From positions 89,795 through 153,794 of the forward strand of contig CAZOOV010000005.1 in assembly GCA_964581515.1 (NCBI GenBank): DNA of 64,000 nt, read 5' to 3'. The position numbers and the translations under genes are program-made. The notes under the pieces were generated by a model. It saw only the letters and a list, made by a program, of their open reading frames with translations. It was not told where the DNA came from and did no database searches. Of the stretch, positions 1 to 8,574 are shown piece after piece (position 1 is the first letter of the stretch; every line of letters begins with the position of its first letter). The stretch comes from JACJVV01 sp964581515. Its GTDB lineage: Archaea; Nanobdellota; Nanobdellia; Woesearchaeales; JACJVV01.

Positions 1-1
1 A

Positions 2-1777
2 CCATATCAAGTCAATAAATCATTACTATTAGAACAAATTGCAAACCTTGTCAAAGATAAGAAAGTCATAGGGATAGATGATTTAAGAGATGAATCCGAC
101 AGGAAAGGTATGCGTATAGTAATAAAATTAAAAAAAGATGTTAGTGATGAAGTTATACTTAATCAACTCTATAAATATACAAATTTACAAGTCACATTTG
201 GAATAATTAATTTGGCAATAGTCAATAGAGAACCAAAAGTGCTTAGCCTCAAAGCAATGTTGAGCTATTATATAAAGCATAGAAAAGAAGTTGTAACAAG
301 AAAAACAGAGTATGATCTTAAAAAAGCAGAAGAAAAATCACATATTCTTGAAGGGCTTGTAATTGCATTGAATGATATCGATGCTGCAATTGCATTAATA
401 AAGAAAGCAAAATCCACACAAGAAGCACGTGAAGGATTAATGCAGAAATATGAATTATCTGAAAAACAATCAAGTGCAATACTTGATATGAAATTACAGC
501 GTTTAACTGCGCTTGAACAAGAAAAGATCAAGGAAGAACTGAAAAAACTCAAGAATCTAATTGAAGATCTAAAATCAATATTGGCAAGTGAACAAAAAGT
601 ACTAGATATAATAATAAAAGAACTTGAAGAAGTAATGCATAAATATGGTGATGAAAGGAGAACTGAAATTTTGCATGGTAAGGACTTTGAAGAAGATATC
701 GATATAGAAGATCTAATTGATAGTGAAGAGATGGTAATAACAATAACAAACTCAGGATATATCAAAAGAATCTCTCTTGACACCTATAAACAGCAAAAGA
801 GAGGTGGAAAAGGGATAATTGCAACAGGAACAAAAGCTGAGGATGAAGTTAAAGACATATTTGTCGCTAATACCCATGACCACATATTATTCTTTACAGA
901 CAAAGGCATTGTCCAATGGAAGAAAGTCTATCAAATACCTGAAGCATCAAGACAAGCAAAAGGTACTGCAATAGTCAATCTTTTACAGATGCAAAAAGAA
1001 ACAAAAGTCAGTGCATATATGCCTATAAGCAAGTTTGATAATGAACATTATCTTGTCATGACTACAAAAAAAGGAATAGTAAAGAAAACTAATTTAGAAT
1101 CATATTCCAAACCAAGGAAAGGTGGAATCATAGCCATCAATCTTACAGAAGGAGATGAACTAATAGATGTATTATTGACTGATGGAAATAAGCAGATATT
1201 AATAGCAACAAAAAAAGGGATGGCTGTCAAATTCAATGAAAAAGATGTCAGGGCAGTAGGAAGAAACTCCATTGGTGTTAAAGGAATAAAACTAAAAGGA
1301 GATGATAATGTAATCGGTGCAGTTATTGCGCCAGACCACCTATCATTACTTACAATAACAGAGAATGGTTATGGAAAAAGAACAAGAATAAAAGACTATA
1401 GGTTAATTAATCGTGGTGGATCAGGAGTCATCAATATCATAACTAATGAGAGAAACGCAGGAGTTGTTTCAATCAAAGCAGTAGAAGATGAACATGATAT
1501 ACTATTCATTTCTAAGAAAGGTATAGCTATGAGAACATCTGCCAAAGGAATCTCAGTGATAGGAAGGAACACACAAGGAATGAGACTAATGCGGTTAAAA
1601 GATGATGATAAAGTAGTCGGAACCACAAAAATAATGAATGAACAAGAAGAAGAAAAAGCAATTGAACAAGGAGAGCAACAAAAAGAAGAGATAAAAGAAG
1701 CAATGGAAGATAAACTTGAACAAGAAAATGTTGATTTAGTCAAAGACATGGATTTTGTGGATAAAGACGAAGAATGA
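2..1777 (+). CDS. gyrA: DNA gyrase subunit A, 3' part (5' end outside window)
   Basis: The frame is open from base 2, so the gene enters from the left edge. The first visible residues spell the GyrA breakage-reunion signature (PYQVNKSLLLEQIA, then GIDDLRDESDRKGMRIV). The active-site tyrosine lies upstream, outside the window. A long coiled-coil arm (about nt 290-740) follows. The C-terminal beta-pinwheel has repeated blades, including the GyrA box QQKRGGKG at about nt 791-814, which marks gyrase rather than topoisomerase IV. The tail is strongly acidic. Gyrase introduces negative supercoils as an A2B2 enzyme; gyrB is not in the window. In archaea it is a bacterial acquisition, known in several DPANN lineages. 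Its stop overlaps the next start by 4 nt (ATGA), implying translational coupling. Confidence 0.97.
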   Translation, partial: PYQVNKSLLLEQIANLVKDKKVIGIDDLRDESDRKGMRIVIKLKKDVSDEVILNQLYKYTNLQVTFGIINLAIVNREPKVLSLKAMLSYYIKHRKEVVTRKTEYDLKKAEEKSHILEGLVIALNDIDAAIALIKKAKSTQEAREGLMQKYELSEKQSSAILDMKLQRLTALEQEKIKEELKKLKNLIEDLKSILASEQKVLDIIIKELEEVMHKYGDERRTEILHGKDFEEDIDIEDLIDSEEMVITITNSGYIKRISLDTYKQQKRGGKGIIATGTKAEDEVKDIFVANTHDHILFFTDKGIVQWKKVYQIPEASRQAKGTAIVNLLQMQKETKVSAYMPISKFDNEHYLVMTTKKGIVKKTNLESYSKPRKGGIIAINLTEGDELIDVLLTDGNKQILIATKKGMAVKFNEKDVRAVGRNSIGVKGIKLKGDDNVIGAVIAPDHLSLLTITENGYGKRTRIKDYRLINRGGSGVINIITNERNAGVVSIKAVEDEHDILFISKKGIAMRTSAKGISVIGRNTQGMRLMRLKDDDKVVGTTKIMNEQEEEKAIEQGEQQKEEIKEAMEDKLEQENVDLVKDMDFVDKDEE

Positions 1778-2748
1778 AAAAAATACTAATTACGGGCGGG
1801 GCAGGATTTATCGGTAGTCATTTAGCCCGAAAATTGTTAGAACAAGGAAATGAAGTAACTATAATAGATAACTTGTTTACAGGAAACAAGTCAAATATTT
1901 ATGACCTTCTTGATAATCCAAAATGTACTTTTTTGCTTAATGACATAACACAACCTTTCTGGGGACAATTCGATGAGATATATAATCTAGCATGTCCAGC
2001 ATCCCCTATTCATTATCAAAAAAATCCTGTTGAAACAACCAAAGTTTCTGTTCTTGGCATAATAAATGTTCTTGATATTGCACTCAAAACAAAAGCAAAA
2101 GTTCTTCATACGTCAACATCTGAAACATATGGGGATCCATTAGAACATCCTCAAAAAGAGACTTATTGGGGAAATGTGAATACAATAGGAACAAGAAGCT
2201 GTTATGATGAAGGTAAAAGAGCGGCAGAAACACTCTGTTCAGATTATGCAAGAGAATATAATGTCGATGTAAGAATCGTTAGAATATTCAATACCTATGG
2301 GCCTAATATGCACCCCAAGGATGGTAGAGTAATAAGCAATTTCATAATGCAAGCATTAGCTAATAAAGACATCACAATTTATGGAGATGGAAAACAAACA
2401 CGAAGTTTCCAATTCGTAGATAATTTAGTTGATGCAATGATAAAATACATGGAAATGCCAAAAAATACACTTCTTAACAAGTTTAAAGAAAATGGATGGG
2501 AAAATATGCCTGTAATAAATACAGGTAATCCTAACGAGTTTACAATACTAGAACTAGCAGAGAAAATCTTAGAATTCATTCCTGAGAGCAAGAGCAAAAT
2601 AATATTTACTGAGTTACCAAAAGATGACCCTAAACAAAGACAGCCAGATATTACCTTGGCTAAGGCTATTTTAGATTTTAATCCAAATATTGAACTAGAA
2701 GAAGGTCTTAAAAAAACTATTGAGTATTTCAGAAGGATTAAAAAATGA
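1774..2748 (+). CDS. UDP-glucuronate decarboxylase (UDP-xylose synthase-like, extended SDR)
   Basis: This 324-residue NAD-dependent sugar-nucleotide enzyme carries the Rossmann motif GGAGFIGS (residues 8-15), the substrate motif CPASPIHYQ (74-82), TSTSETYG (113-120) and the catalytic pair Tyr144/Lys148 in SCYDEGK. The combination CPASPxHYQ, YWGNVN and RSCYDEGKR is characteristic of UDP-glucuronate decarboxylases, which make UDP-xylose, rather than of UDP-glucose 4-epimerases. It begins inside the gyrA stop codon and overlaps the following gene by 4 nt. Its product could feed the membrane glycosyltransferases near 56600-59500, which is inference. Exact substrate is less sure than the family. 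Confidence 0.85.
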   Translation: MKKILITGGAGFIGSHLARKLLEQGNEVTIIDNLFTGNKSNIYDLLDNPKCTFLLNDITQPFWGQFDEIYNLACPASPIHYQKNPVETTKVSVLGIINVLDIALKTKAKVLHTSTSETYGDPLEHPQKETYWGNVNTIGTRSCYDEGKRAAETLCSDYAREYNVDVRIVRIFNTYGPNMHPKDGRVISNFIMQALANKDITIYGDGKQTRSFQFVDNLVDAMIKYMEMPKNTLLNKFKENGWENMPVINTGNPNEFTILELAEKILEFIPESKSKIIFTELPKDDPKQRQPDITLAKAILDFNPNIELEEGLKKTIEYFRRIKK

Positions 2749-3833
2749 AATGTATAGTATTCTGCCCTATTGGAATGGAAGATATTCTTAAGAAAGATAT
2801 TAAAGAACTATTGGGAAAAGATTGTATCCAAAATAAGGGCTGTTGCATATTTGATGGAAACGAAAAAGAAATCTCTAAATTCTGCTACAAATGTCAAAGT
2901 ATTGAAAGTGCAGGCTTATTATTAGATGAAGGAGAGATGAAAGATGATTTCTCAGTCATCAACATTGATGAAATTAAAGAGGATATGATAAATAATGTAT
3001 TTTCCTTAGATTCTTCAATAATAGGTGATAAACCCTTCAAAAGCAATGATATAGTATCAGATGTTTCACAAAAGATAATGCAAAAGACAAAGAAAAAAGC
3101 AACATATAAATCAGCTGATATCGGATTTTTTGTACAAATAATAGACGATAAATATTACCTTTATATCAATCTTGCATCTAAGGAACTCGGAAAAAGAGAT
3201 CATAAAGTATTTGTCAATAAGACCTCATTACGAGGACCTATAGCGTACGGCGTATTTCGAATATCTGAGGCTGGATATGATGATGAGATCCTTGATTGTT
3301 TCTGTAGAAGCGGAGAGATTGGGATAGAAGCAGTGCATTATTTTTCTGGAAAATCATTGAACTTCTATGCAAAAGATAAATTTGTATTTGATAAATTAGG
3401 GTGGAAAGTAAAACTGGATGAATTTGATACCGCTATAGATAAAGAATTCAATGTAAACTGCATAGATTCTGCAGCACCTAATGTTAAAGCAGCAGAAAAG
3501 AATGCGAAGATTGCAGGAGTCAATAAAATAATTAAATTCTCCAGGATTGTCATAGAAGATCTTGATCTTAAATTCAGAAATGAAATTGATAAAATTGTCA
3601 CACAATTACCTGCAATAGGCAAAGAAAGCGAAAATAGAGTGATGAAGACATATAGAGATTTCTTTGAGATATGTGAAAAAGTCATGAAAAAAGAAGGAAC
3701 CATAACCTGTATTGGACTGAATATTGATCCTGCTGTTGAAATAGCAAAACAAAATGGTTATGTGCTAAAACATGAAAGAATAATTATGCAGGGAAAAGAA
3801 GAGTTGAAATTATTTATATTTGCTAAGAAATAG
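2745..3833 (+). CDS. THUMP-domain RNA methyltransferase-like protein, altered catalytic motif
   Basis: This 362-residue protein has an N-terminal region (about 1-150) resembling the ferredoxin-like plus THUMP module of archaeal tRNA N2-guanosine methyltransferases (Trm14/Trm11 family). A Rossmann methyltransferase domain follows. The linker RDHKVFVNKTSLRGPIAYGV precedes motif I, read here as CFCRSGEIGIEA (185-196) in place of the usual DPFCGSGTI.IEA. Where the family normally has NPPYG, this protein has TQLPAIGK (286-293), so the catalytic Asn/Asp-Pro-Pro-Tyr is missing. It may be a non-catalytic RNA binder, or a methyltransferase with another chemistry. It overlaps the upstream gene by 4 nt. 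The family assignment is moderately sure; activity is unknown. Confidence 0.6.
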   Translation: MKCIVFCPIGMEDILKKDIKELLGKDCIQNKGCCIFDGNEKEISKFCYKCQSIESAGLLLDEGEMKDDFSVINIDEIKEDMINNVFSLDSSIIGDKPFKSNDIVSDVSQKIMQKTKKKATYKSADIGFFVQIIDDKYYLYINLASKELGKRDHKVFVNKTSLRGPIAYGVFRISEAGYDDEILDCFCRSGEIGIEAVHYFSGKSLNFYAKDKFVFDKLGWKVKLDEFDTAIDKEFNVNCIDSAAPNVKAAEKNAKIAGVNKIIKFSRIVIEDLDLKFRNEIDKIVTQLPAIGKESENRVMKTYRDFFEICEKVMKKEGTITCIGLNIDPAVEIAKQNGYVLKHERIIMQGKEELKLFIFAKK

Positions 3834-3913
3834 AATATTAATAAAAAATAGAGTAATTCTTGTATGTTTTAGAGGTCAATAATTGATATAAAGCCCAGTT
3901 GAACTTGGATAAT

Positions 3914-5884
3914 ATGCTCGAAGAACGAATTAAAGCCCTGACTTCTTTTTGTAAGAAATACAAGAGTACAATAAAATATAGTGCAATGGTCGCTTCTTTG
4001 CCATTATTATTCTCATTCTATTATTCTGAGGGCATTGCACAGAGGTTAACAATTAAAAGCAAGATTGAAAAAGCAAAAAAAGAAAATAGAGAGATTAGAT
4101 CAATACATAAAGGCAATCTATTAAAACCAGAAATTAAGAATTGCATAGAGATAATTGATTCTGACACAAGAGAGTTTAAAGAAGAATATCATCCTTCAAA
4201 AAGGATGGAACATCATTATCTTCTTACTTTACCAATCATATTAGGTGCATTATATGCCTTATCTAAAAAAGGGCCATATGATAAACTCTTAGGAGAACTA
4301 AGTACTAATGAGAAAGTTATCCGTACAGGGATAGAACTTGGAGTAACAGGGGCAACTTTTGCTGTTTTCAAAGAACCTTTAAGCATGTTAGAACCTATGC
4401 CCTTTCTTTGTGTTGGAGCTATGATCCCTAGTTTTACAGTACCATTTACCATGATGACTTTCAACAAGTATAAAATATGGCAGAGATATAGAAAAGCAAA
4501 ACAAGAAGGAAATAATAACGAAATTGCTTATAGATTTTACAATTATCTACATCTGGAAAAAGAAGCAAAAAGTGCTCTTCAATCAGGAGACTTATCAAAA
4601 GCTGCACAGATATTACATGAAAAAGCTAGAATAGAAAGAGGACTTGACGACACAGAGAGAAAATGCTTTAGTTATTATCAAAATAATATTGGAAAAGAAT
4701 TAATGCATATTTTCTCAAGAAGAAATGCTCGAAAAAATCCTAATTATGAAAATTATCTTAGATTATTGCTAAATGATCTGAAAGCAATTGATACCCCTGT
4801 TGTTAATGATCTGGAAGAAGCAATACAAAAATTACCAAAAAAAGAACTTGAACTTAAATTGATAGCAGGAGCATTGACTACTGATAATGATAAGAAAAAG
4901 AAATGGTGGTCTGATGTATATAAGATATTAGATAATGGAGGCAAAATTAAACCAGTAGATGAAAAAAGTAAGAATGAAGTGGGTTTTGCAGATTGTGATA
5001 CATTAGGAGTAAGATTTGTTGTCAAAAGACAAGATTATGATTCACATAAAAAAGAAATTGAGCAAACAAGAGTAAGATACGAGAATATGACAAATAACAG
5101 AAGAATAGTAATCCCTGAAGTAGTGCATGAATTTGAAGATGGCAAAAAAGGAGTATTTATCAGCACAAGACTCTATGGAGAAAGTTTTTATGATTTCTTA
5201 AGAGGTATGCCTACAAAACAACAGATACTATGGTTGAGATATGCATTAGATGGAGGACATGAAGCTGCCAAATATAGCAATTGTTCCTGTAATGAGAACA
5301 GACATGAAAAAACAGCACAAGATATTGAAAAACTTGTTATGATTGAAAGAGAAATAAGAAAAGAGCTTTCTACTAATATTTGCGCTTGTCTGAGATATGT
5401 TGATATGTTTGAACCAATTTGTGATATGGATCTAATAAAGGATAATTTTCTTGTTTTAGATGATGAAAAGATTGCATTAATAGATCATGAAGAGAGAAAA
5501 ATAAGTGATCCAAGTTATATGCTAATTAAATTATTAGAGTATAAACCCACCATAGATTATAGCGAAGAAGGAGTAGAAGCAAGAAATGAGTTAATACATC
5601 ATCATTTTACATCATTAGGATATAATTTAGATGAAAGAATTATGGAAGCACACTACTATCATTCTGTTGTATTGAAAGCAATAAGCTATCTCGGTTTTTC
5701 AGAAGGAATGGAAGGAAAAAAAGAAGTAAGAAGAGGTTATTTGAATGGTGCAGAAAAAGCGCTAGAACTTGTTGTAAATAGATATAGTAGTGGACAGAGC
5801 AATGAACAAATAAGACAGATTCATGCTGTTTTTAAAAGTATAAAGAGAATTAAAACCCAGTTAGGATTTGCTATTCTAACGTAA
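3914..5884 (+). CDS. Membrane protein with C-terminal kinase-like (APH/choline-kinase fold) domain
   Basis: I do not recognise the full protein. One hydrophobic segment lies near the N-terminus (YSAMVASLPLLFSFYYS) and two or three more follow at about residues 100-185, so it is membrane anchored. A long charged helical middle follows. The C-terminal third looks like an aminoglycoside/choline phosphotransferase fold: a catalytic-loop-like CDMDLIKDNFLV followed by IALIDHEE, equivalent to the HxDxxxxN and DFE/DxD elements of that superfamily. The histidine of the loop is replaced. A TTG start at 3899 is possible, but the TATA-like box at 3884-3892 sits about 25 nt before the ATG at 3914, favouring a leaderless start there. 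The substrate is unknown. Confidence 0.7.
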   Translation: MLEERIKALTSFCKKYKSTIKYSAMVASLPLLFSFYYSEGIAQRLTIKSKIEKAKKENREIRSIHKGNLLKPEIKNCIEIIDSDTREFKEEYHPSKRMEHHYLLTLPIILGALYALSKKGPYDKLLGELSTNEKVIRTGIELGVTGATFAVFKEPLSMLEPMPFLCVGAMIPSFTVPFTMMTFNKYKIWQRYRKAKQEGNNNEIAYRFYNYLHLEKEAKSALQSGDLSKAAQILHEKARIERGLDDTERKCFSYYQNNIGKELMHIFSRRNARKNPNYENYLRLLLNDLKAIDTPVVNDLEEAIQKLPKKELELKLIAGALTTDNDKKKKWWSDVYKILDNGGKIKPVDEKSKNEVGFADCDTLGVRFVVKRQDYDSHKKEIEQTRVRYENMTNNRRIVIPEVVHEFEDGKKGVFISTRLYGESFYDFLRGMPTKQQILWLRYALDGGHEAAKYSNCSCNENRHEKTAQDIEKLVMIEREIRKELSTNICACLRYVDMFEPICDMDLIKDNFLVLDDEKIALIDHEERKISDPSYMLIKLLEYKPTIDYSEEGVEARNELIHHHFTSLGYNLDERIMEAHYYHSVVLKAISYLGFSEGMEGKKEVRRGYLNGAEKALELVVNRYSSGQSNEQIRQIHAVFKSIKRIKTQLGFAILT

Positions 5885-5926
5885 ATAGAAAACTATAAAT
5901 AGTCTCATATTTGAAATTTAAATATA

Positions 5927-6496
5927 ATGGTTAATCAGAAGGTAGTTGATTATATCAAAACACATATGGCAAAAGGGTATTCCGGCCAACAATTAAAGGA
6001 TTTCTTAGTAAAAAATGGTTATAAAGAAAGCGATATAGATGAAGCTTTGAAATCTGCTATGCAAGAACCAGGAAGTGTTCCAACACCACCTGAACAGCAA
6101 AATGGTCCAGATATGAAGAATAAAGGTAATATCAGTCAAGGTAATGATAATACTTCTCAAACTCAAATAGAGCCCACTGGCGGTTTTAAGAGAAGAGAAC
6201 CATTGATTGTAATGTTGTTAGGATTCATTACATTTGGCATATATAACTTATATTGGCTAGTTTCAACATCAAATGAACTTCGAAGAAATAATATTGATGT
6301 ACTAAGCCCTTGGCTCTTATTTCTTATGTTAATCCCAGGAGTTAATCTAATAATCATGTTAATATATCTTTGGAAGTACTGCAAAGGCATCAATAAATTA
6401 ACTGGACATGGTGCTGGACTCTTATTCTTTCTGTACTTAATAATCAGTCCTCTTGCTATGAGTTTATGCCAGATAGAGATAAACAAAAAAGCTTAG
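5927..6496 (+). CDS. DUF4234-type membrane protein with N-terminal helical domain
   Basis: The 189-residue protein has three parts. Residues 1-48 form a small helical domain (UBA-like in pattern: VVDYIKTHMAKGYSGQQLKD). A Gln/Pro/Asn-rich linker runs to about 85. The membrane domain begins at KRREPLIVMLLGFITFGIY and has three predicted transmembrane helices with aromatic-rich YNLYWL, the pattern of DUF4234 proteins. A TATA-like box (ctataaatag, about 5892) stands about 30 nt before the ATG, so it probably has its own leaderless transcript. The molecular role of DUF4234 proteins is not established. Confidence 0.7.
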   Translation: MVNQKVVDYIKTHMAKGYSGQQLKDFLVKNGYKESDIDEALKSAMQEPGSVPTPPEQQNGPDMKNKGNISQGNDNTSQTQIEPTGGFKRREPLIVMLLGFITFGIYNLYWLVSTSNELRRNNIDVLSPWLLFLMLIPGVNLIIMLIYLWKYCKGINKLTGHGAGLLFFLYLIISPLAMSLCQIEINKKA

Positions 6497-6537
6497 TAGA
6501 GATAAACTATATAAATATAGTCTGAATTCTGAGATAT

Positions 6538-6822
6538 ATGGAAGTTGATAAAGAATTACTAGAAAAAGTAGCAACTGTCGCAAGACTTAAGTTAAGTAAG
6601 GAAGAAATAGATGAATTTATACCTCAAGTCAAAGATATTCTAGATTATTTCTCTGTACTGGAGAAAGTTGATACTAAAGATGTAAAGCCTTCATTTCAAC
6701 CTATTGAACTTAAAAATAGATTACGTGAAGATGTAGTCTCTGAACCATTATCTCAAGAAAAAGCACTAAAAAATTCAAAACAGAGCCAAGATGGATATTT
6801 TAAAGGCCCTAAAGCGGTTTAA
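6538..6822 (+). CDS. gatC: Aspartyl/glutamyl-tRNA amidotransferase subunit C
   Basis: At 94 residues this is a normal-length GatC. It starts VDKELLEKVATVARLKLSKEE, continues with the VLEKVDTKDVKPSF segment and ends with the REDVVSEPLSQEKALKNS and DGYFKGPKAV elements of the family. GatC is the small scaffold that wraps around GatA in the GatCAB enzyme, which converts Asp-tRNA(Asn), and in some lineages Glu-tRNA(Gln), to the amide. It heads the order gatC-gatA-mazG-gatB. A TATA-like sequence (tatataaata, about 6509) lies about 26 nt upstream of the ATG, indicating a leaderless operon start. Confidence 0.95.
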   Translation: MEVDKELLEKVATVARLKLSKEEIDEFIPQVKDILDYFSVLEKVDTKDVKPSFQPIELKNRLREDVVSEPLSQEKALKNSKQSQDGYFKGPKAV

Positions 6823-6838
6823 ATAACAGATAACTAAA

Positions 6839-8194
6839 ATGACAGATGAATTAATCATAAAAGCAATTGAAGAAGCAAAGAAGCTTAATGAAGAATATAA
6901 TTTCTTCAATACTATTTGTGAAAAGCCTCTTGAAAAAGAGCTTGGTAAAGGAAAATTAAGTGGATATGTAGTTTCTGTCAAAGACGCAATTAATGTAAAA
7001 GGAGTAGAAAGCACAGCTGGAAGCTCAATCCTTGATGGATATGAACCATTATTTGATGCTACTGCTGTTGAGAAAGTCAAGAATGAAGGTGGAATTATAA
7101 TCGGTAAAGCTTCTCAAGATGCATTTGGTTTTGGAACATTCAATGCAAATGTTGGTGTAAGGAAAAAAGTTCCTCTAAATCCATTTGATAAAACAAGATC
7201 ATGTGGAGGAAGCAGCGGAGGGTGCTGTGGGATAACACAGAAAAGTGAATTAAAACATGTAAGCCTTGGAGAATCAACTGGTGGAAGTATAGTATGTCCT
7301 GCAAGTTTTTGCGGAGTTGTTGGACTTTGCCCTACATACGGACGAATCTCTAGATATGGGCTTATGGATTATGGAAATAGTTTAGACAAGATCGGTCCTG
7401 TTGCTAAAAATGTACATGACGCTGCATTACTACTAGAAGTTATTTCTGGATTTGATGATAAAGAAAGTACTTGTGCAAAAGCACCAGTTGATGAATATAG
7501 TAAATTTGCTGGTAAAGATGTAAAAGATATGAAAATTGGAGTTATCAAAGAAGGGTTTGGCGAAGGAGTCAATAAAGAAGTTGCTAAAAAAGTAAAAGAA
7601 AAGATAGAAATTCTCAAAAAGAAAGGTGTAGAAGTTGAAGAAGTCTCAGTACCACTTAGTTCTGAGCATAGTTTGCCAGTTTATTATATACTCGCTATGT
7701 GTGAAGCATCTACAAATCTTGCAAGATACTGCGGTATGAGATATGGTGTTGCAACAGATCCGCTAAAAAAGAGTTTTAATGATTATTTTTCAGGAGTCAG
7801 AAGTGAAAATCTGAATAAAGAATCAAAGAGAAGAATCATGATTGGAACTTTTGCAAGGATGGCTGGTTTTAGGGATGCATATTATATTAAGGCTGCAAAA
7901 ATAAGAACTATGATAATTAATGAATATAAGAAACTATTTGAGAAATATGACGCACTAATCTGTCCAACAATGCCAGTTATTGCTCCAAAGTTTGATGATA
8001 TTGAAAAATTAACTCCTCTTGAGAATTATATGATGGACATATTAACAGTGGGACCTAATCTTGCTGGACTACCACATATAACAATCCCATCAGGATTTAC
8101 TCAAGAAATGCCAGTGGGAACAATGCTTATAGGAGATCATTTTGAAGAGAAAAAAATAATACAATTAGGAAGTGCTATTGAAAATGAAGAATGA
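6839..8194 (+). CDS. gatA: Aspartyl/glutamyl-tRNA amidotransferase subunit A
   Basis: The 451-residue amidase-signature enzyme hydrolyses glutamine and supplies ammonia to GatB. The Ser-cisSer-Lys triad is visible: Lys48 in SVKDAIN, cis-Ser about 126 in CGGSSGGC, and nucleophile Ser150 in TGGSIVCPASFCGVVGL. The 24-residue spacing between the two serines fits known GatA enzymes. PTYGRISRYGL follows as expected. An unusual cysteine pair (GGCCG) follows the glycine-rich loop, and LGESTGG replaces the common GSDTGG. It lies 16 nt after gatC and slightly overlaps the next gene. Confidence 0.95.
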   Translation: MTDELIIKAIEEAKKLNEEYNFFNTICEKPLEKELGKGKLSGYVVSVKDAINVKGVESTAGSSILDGYEPLFDATAVEKVKNEGGIIIGKASQDAFGFGTFNANVGVRKKVPLNPFDKTRSCGGSSGGCCGITQKSELKHVSLGESTGGSIVCPASFCGVVGLCPTYGRISRYGLMDYGNSLDKIGPVAKNVHDAALLLEVISGFDDKESTCAKAPVDEYSKFAGKDVKDMKIGVIKEGFGEGVNKEVAKKVKEKIEILKKKGVEVEEVSVPLSSEHSLPVYYILAMCEASTNLARYCGMRYGVATDPLKKSFNDYFSGVRSENLNKESKRRIMIGTFARMAGFRDAYYIKAAKIRTMIINEYKKLFEKYDALICPTMPVIAPKFDDIEKLTPLENYMMDILTVGPNLAGLPHITIPSGFTQEMPVGTMLIGDHFEEKKIIQLGSAIENEE

Positions 8195-8561
8195 ATTCCC
8201 TTCATTTATTGATTTCATAGAAGATAACTTCAAGAAGTGCCCATGGACTGGCAGCAGAAAGATAGAAGACTTCAAAAAAGAAGTGATCGATGAAGCAAAT
8301 GAAGTCGCTAAAGCTATAGATAACAAAGATTATGATAACCTAAAAGAAGAAATCGGTGATCTGCTCTGGGATACAATAACCTTAGCAAAGATTGCAGAGA
8401 AAGAAGGGCATTTCAATTCAGAAGATATACTTAAAGAAATTAAGAAGAAAATAAACAGAAGAAAACCATATCTTGAGACAGGAGAAAAAGTAACTGTTGA
8501 AGAAGCAGTTGAGATATGGAAAAAAGTCAAAGAACAAGAGAAAGCAGATAAGAATAAATAA
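8184..8561 (+). CDS. MazG-like nucleotide pyrophosphohydrolase
   Basis: This all-alpha NTP pyrophosphohydrolase of about 125 residues has CPWTGSRKIED, then the metal-binding EVIDEANEVAKAI and EEIGDLLWDTI helices, matching the MazG pattern ExxE...ExxD. Such enzymes clear non-canonical or excess NTPs. The ATG at 8184 is preferred over a GTG at 8172 because it reduces overlap with gatA to 11 nt and MKNEFPSFIDFIE resembles normal MazG N-termini. Its position inside the GatCAB operon suggests co-expression, but no functional link is shown by the sequence. Confidence 0.85.
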   Translation: MKNEFPSFIDFIEDNFKKCPWTGSRKIEDFKKEVIDEANEVAKAIDNKDYDNLKEEIGDLLWDTITLAKIAEKEGHFNSEDILKEIKKKINRRKPYLETGEKVTVEEAVEIWKKVKEQEKADKNK

Positions 8562-8574
8562 AAGGAATTAACAA

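Noticed and set aside
268..783. Long minus-strand reading frame rich in Ser/Ile opposite gyrA
   Set aside because: It is an antisense shadow of an A/T-rich coding strand; the same pattern recurs opposite nearly every real gene, e.g. 9630-10073 and 16021-16527.
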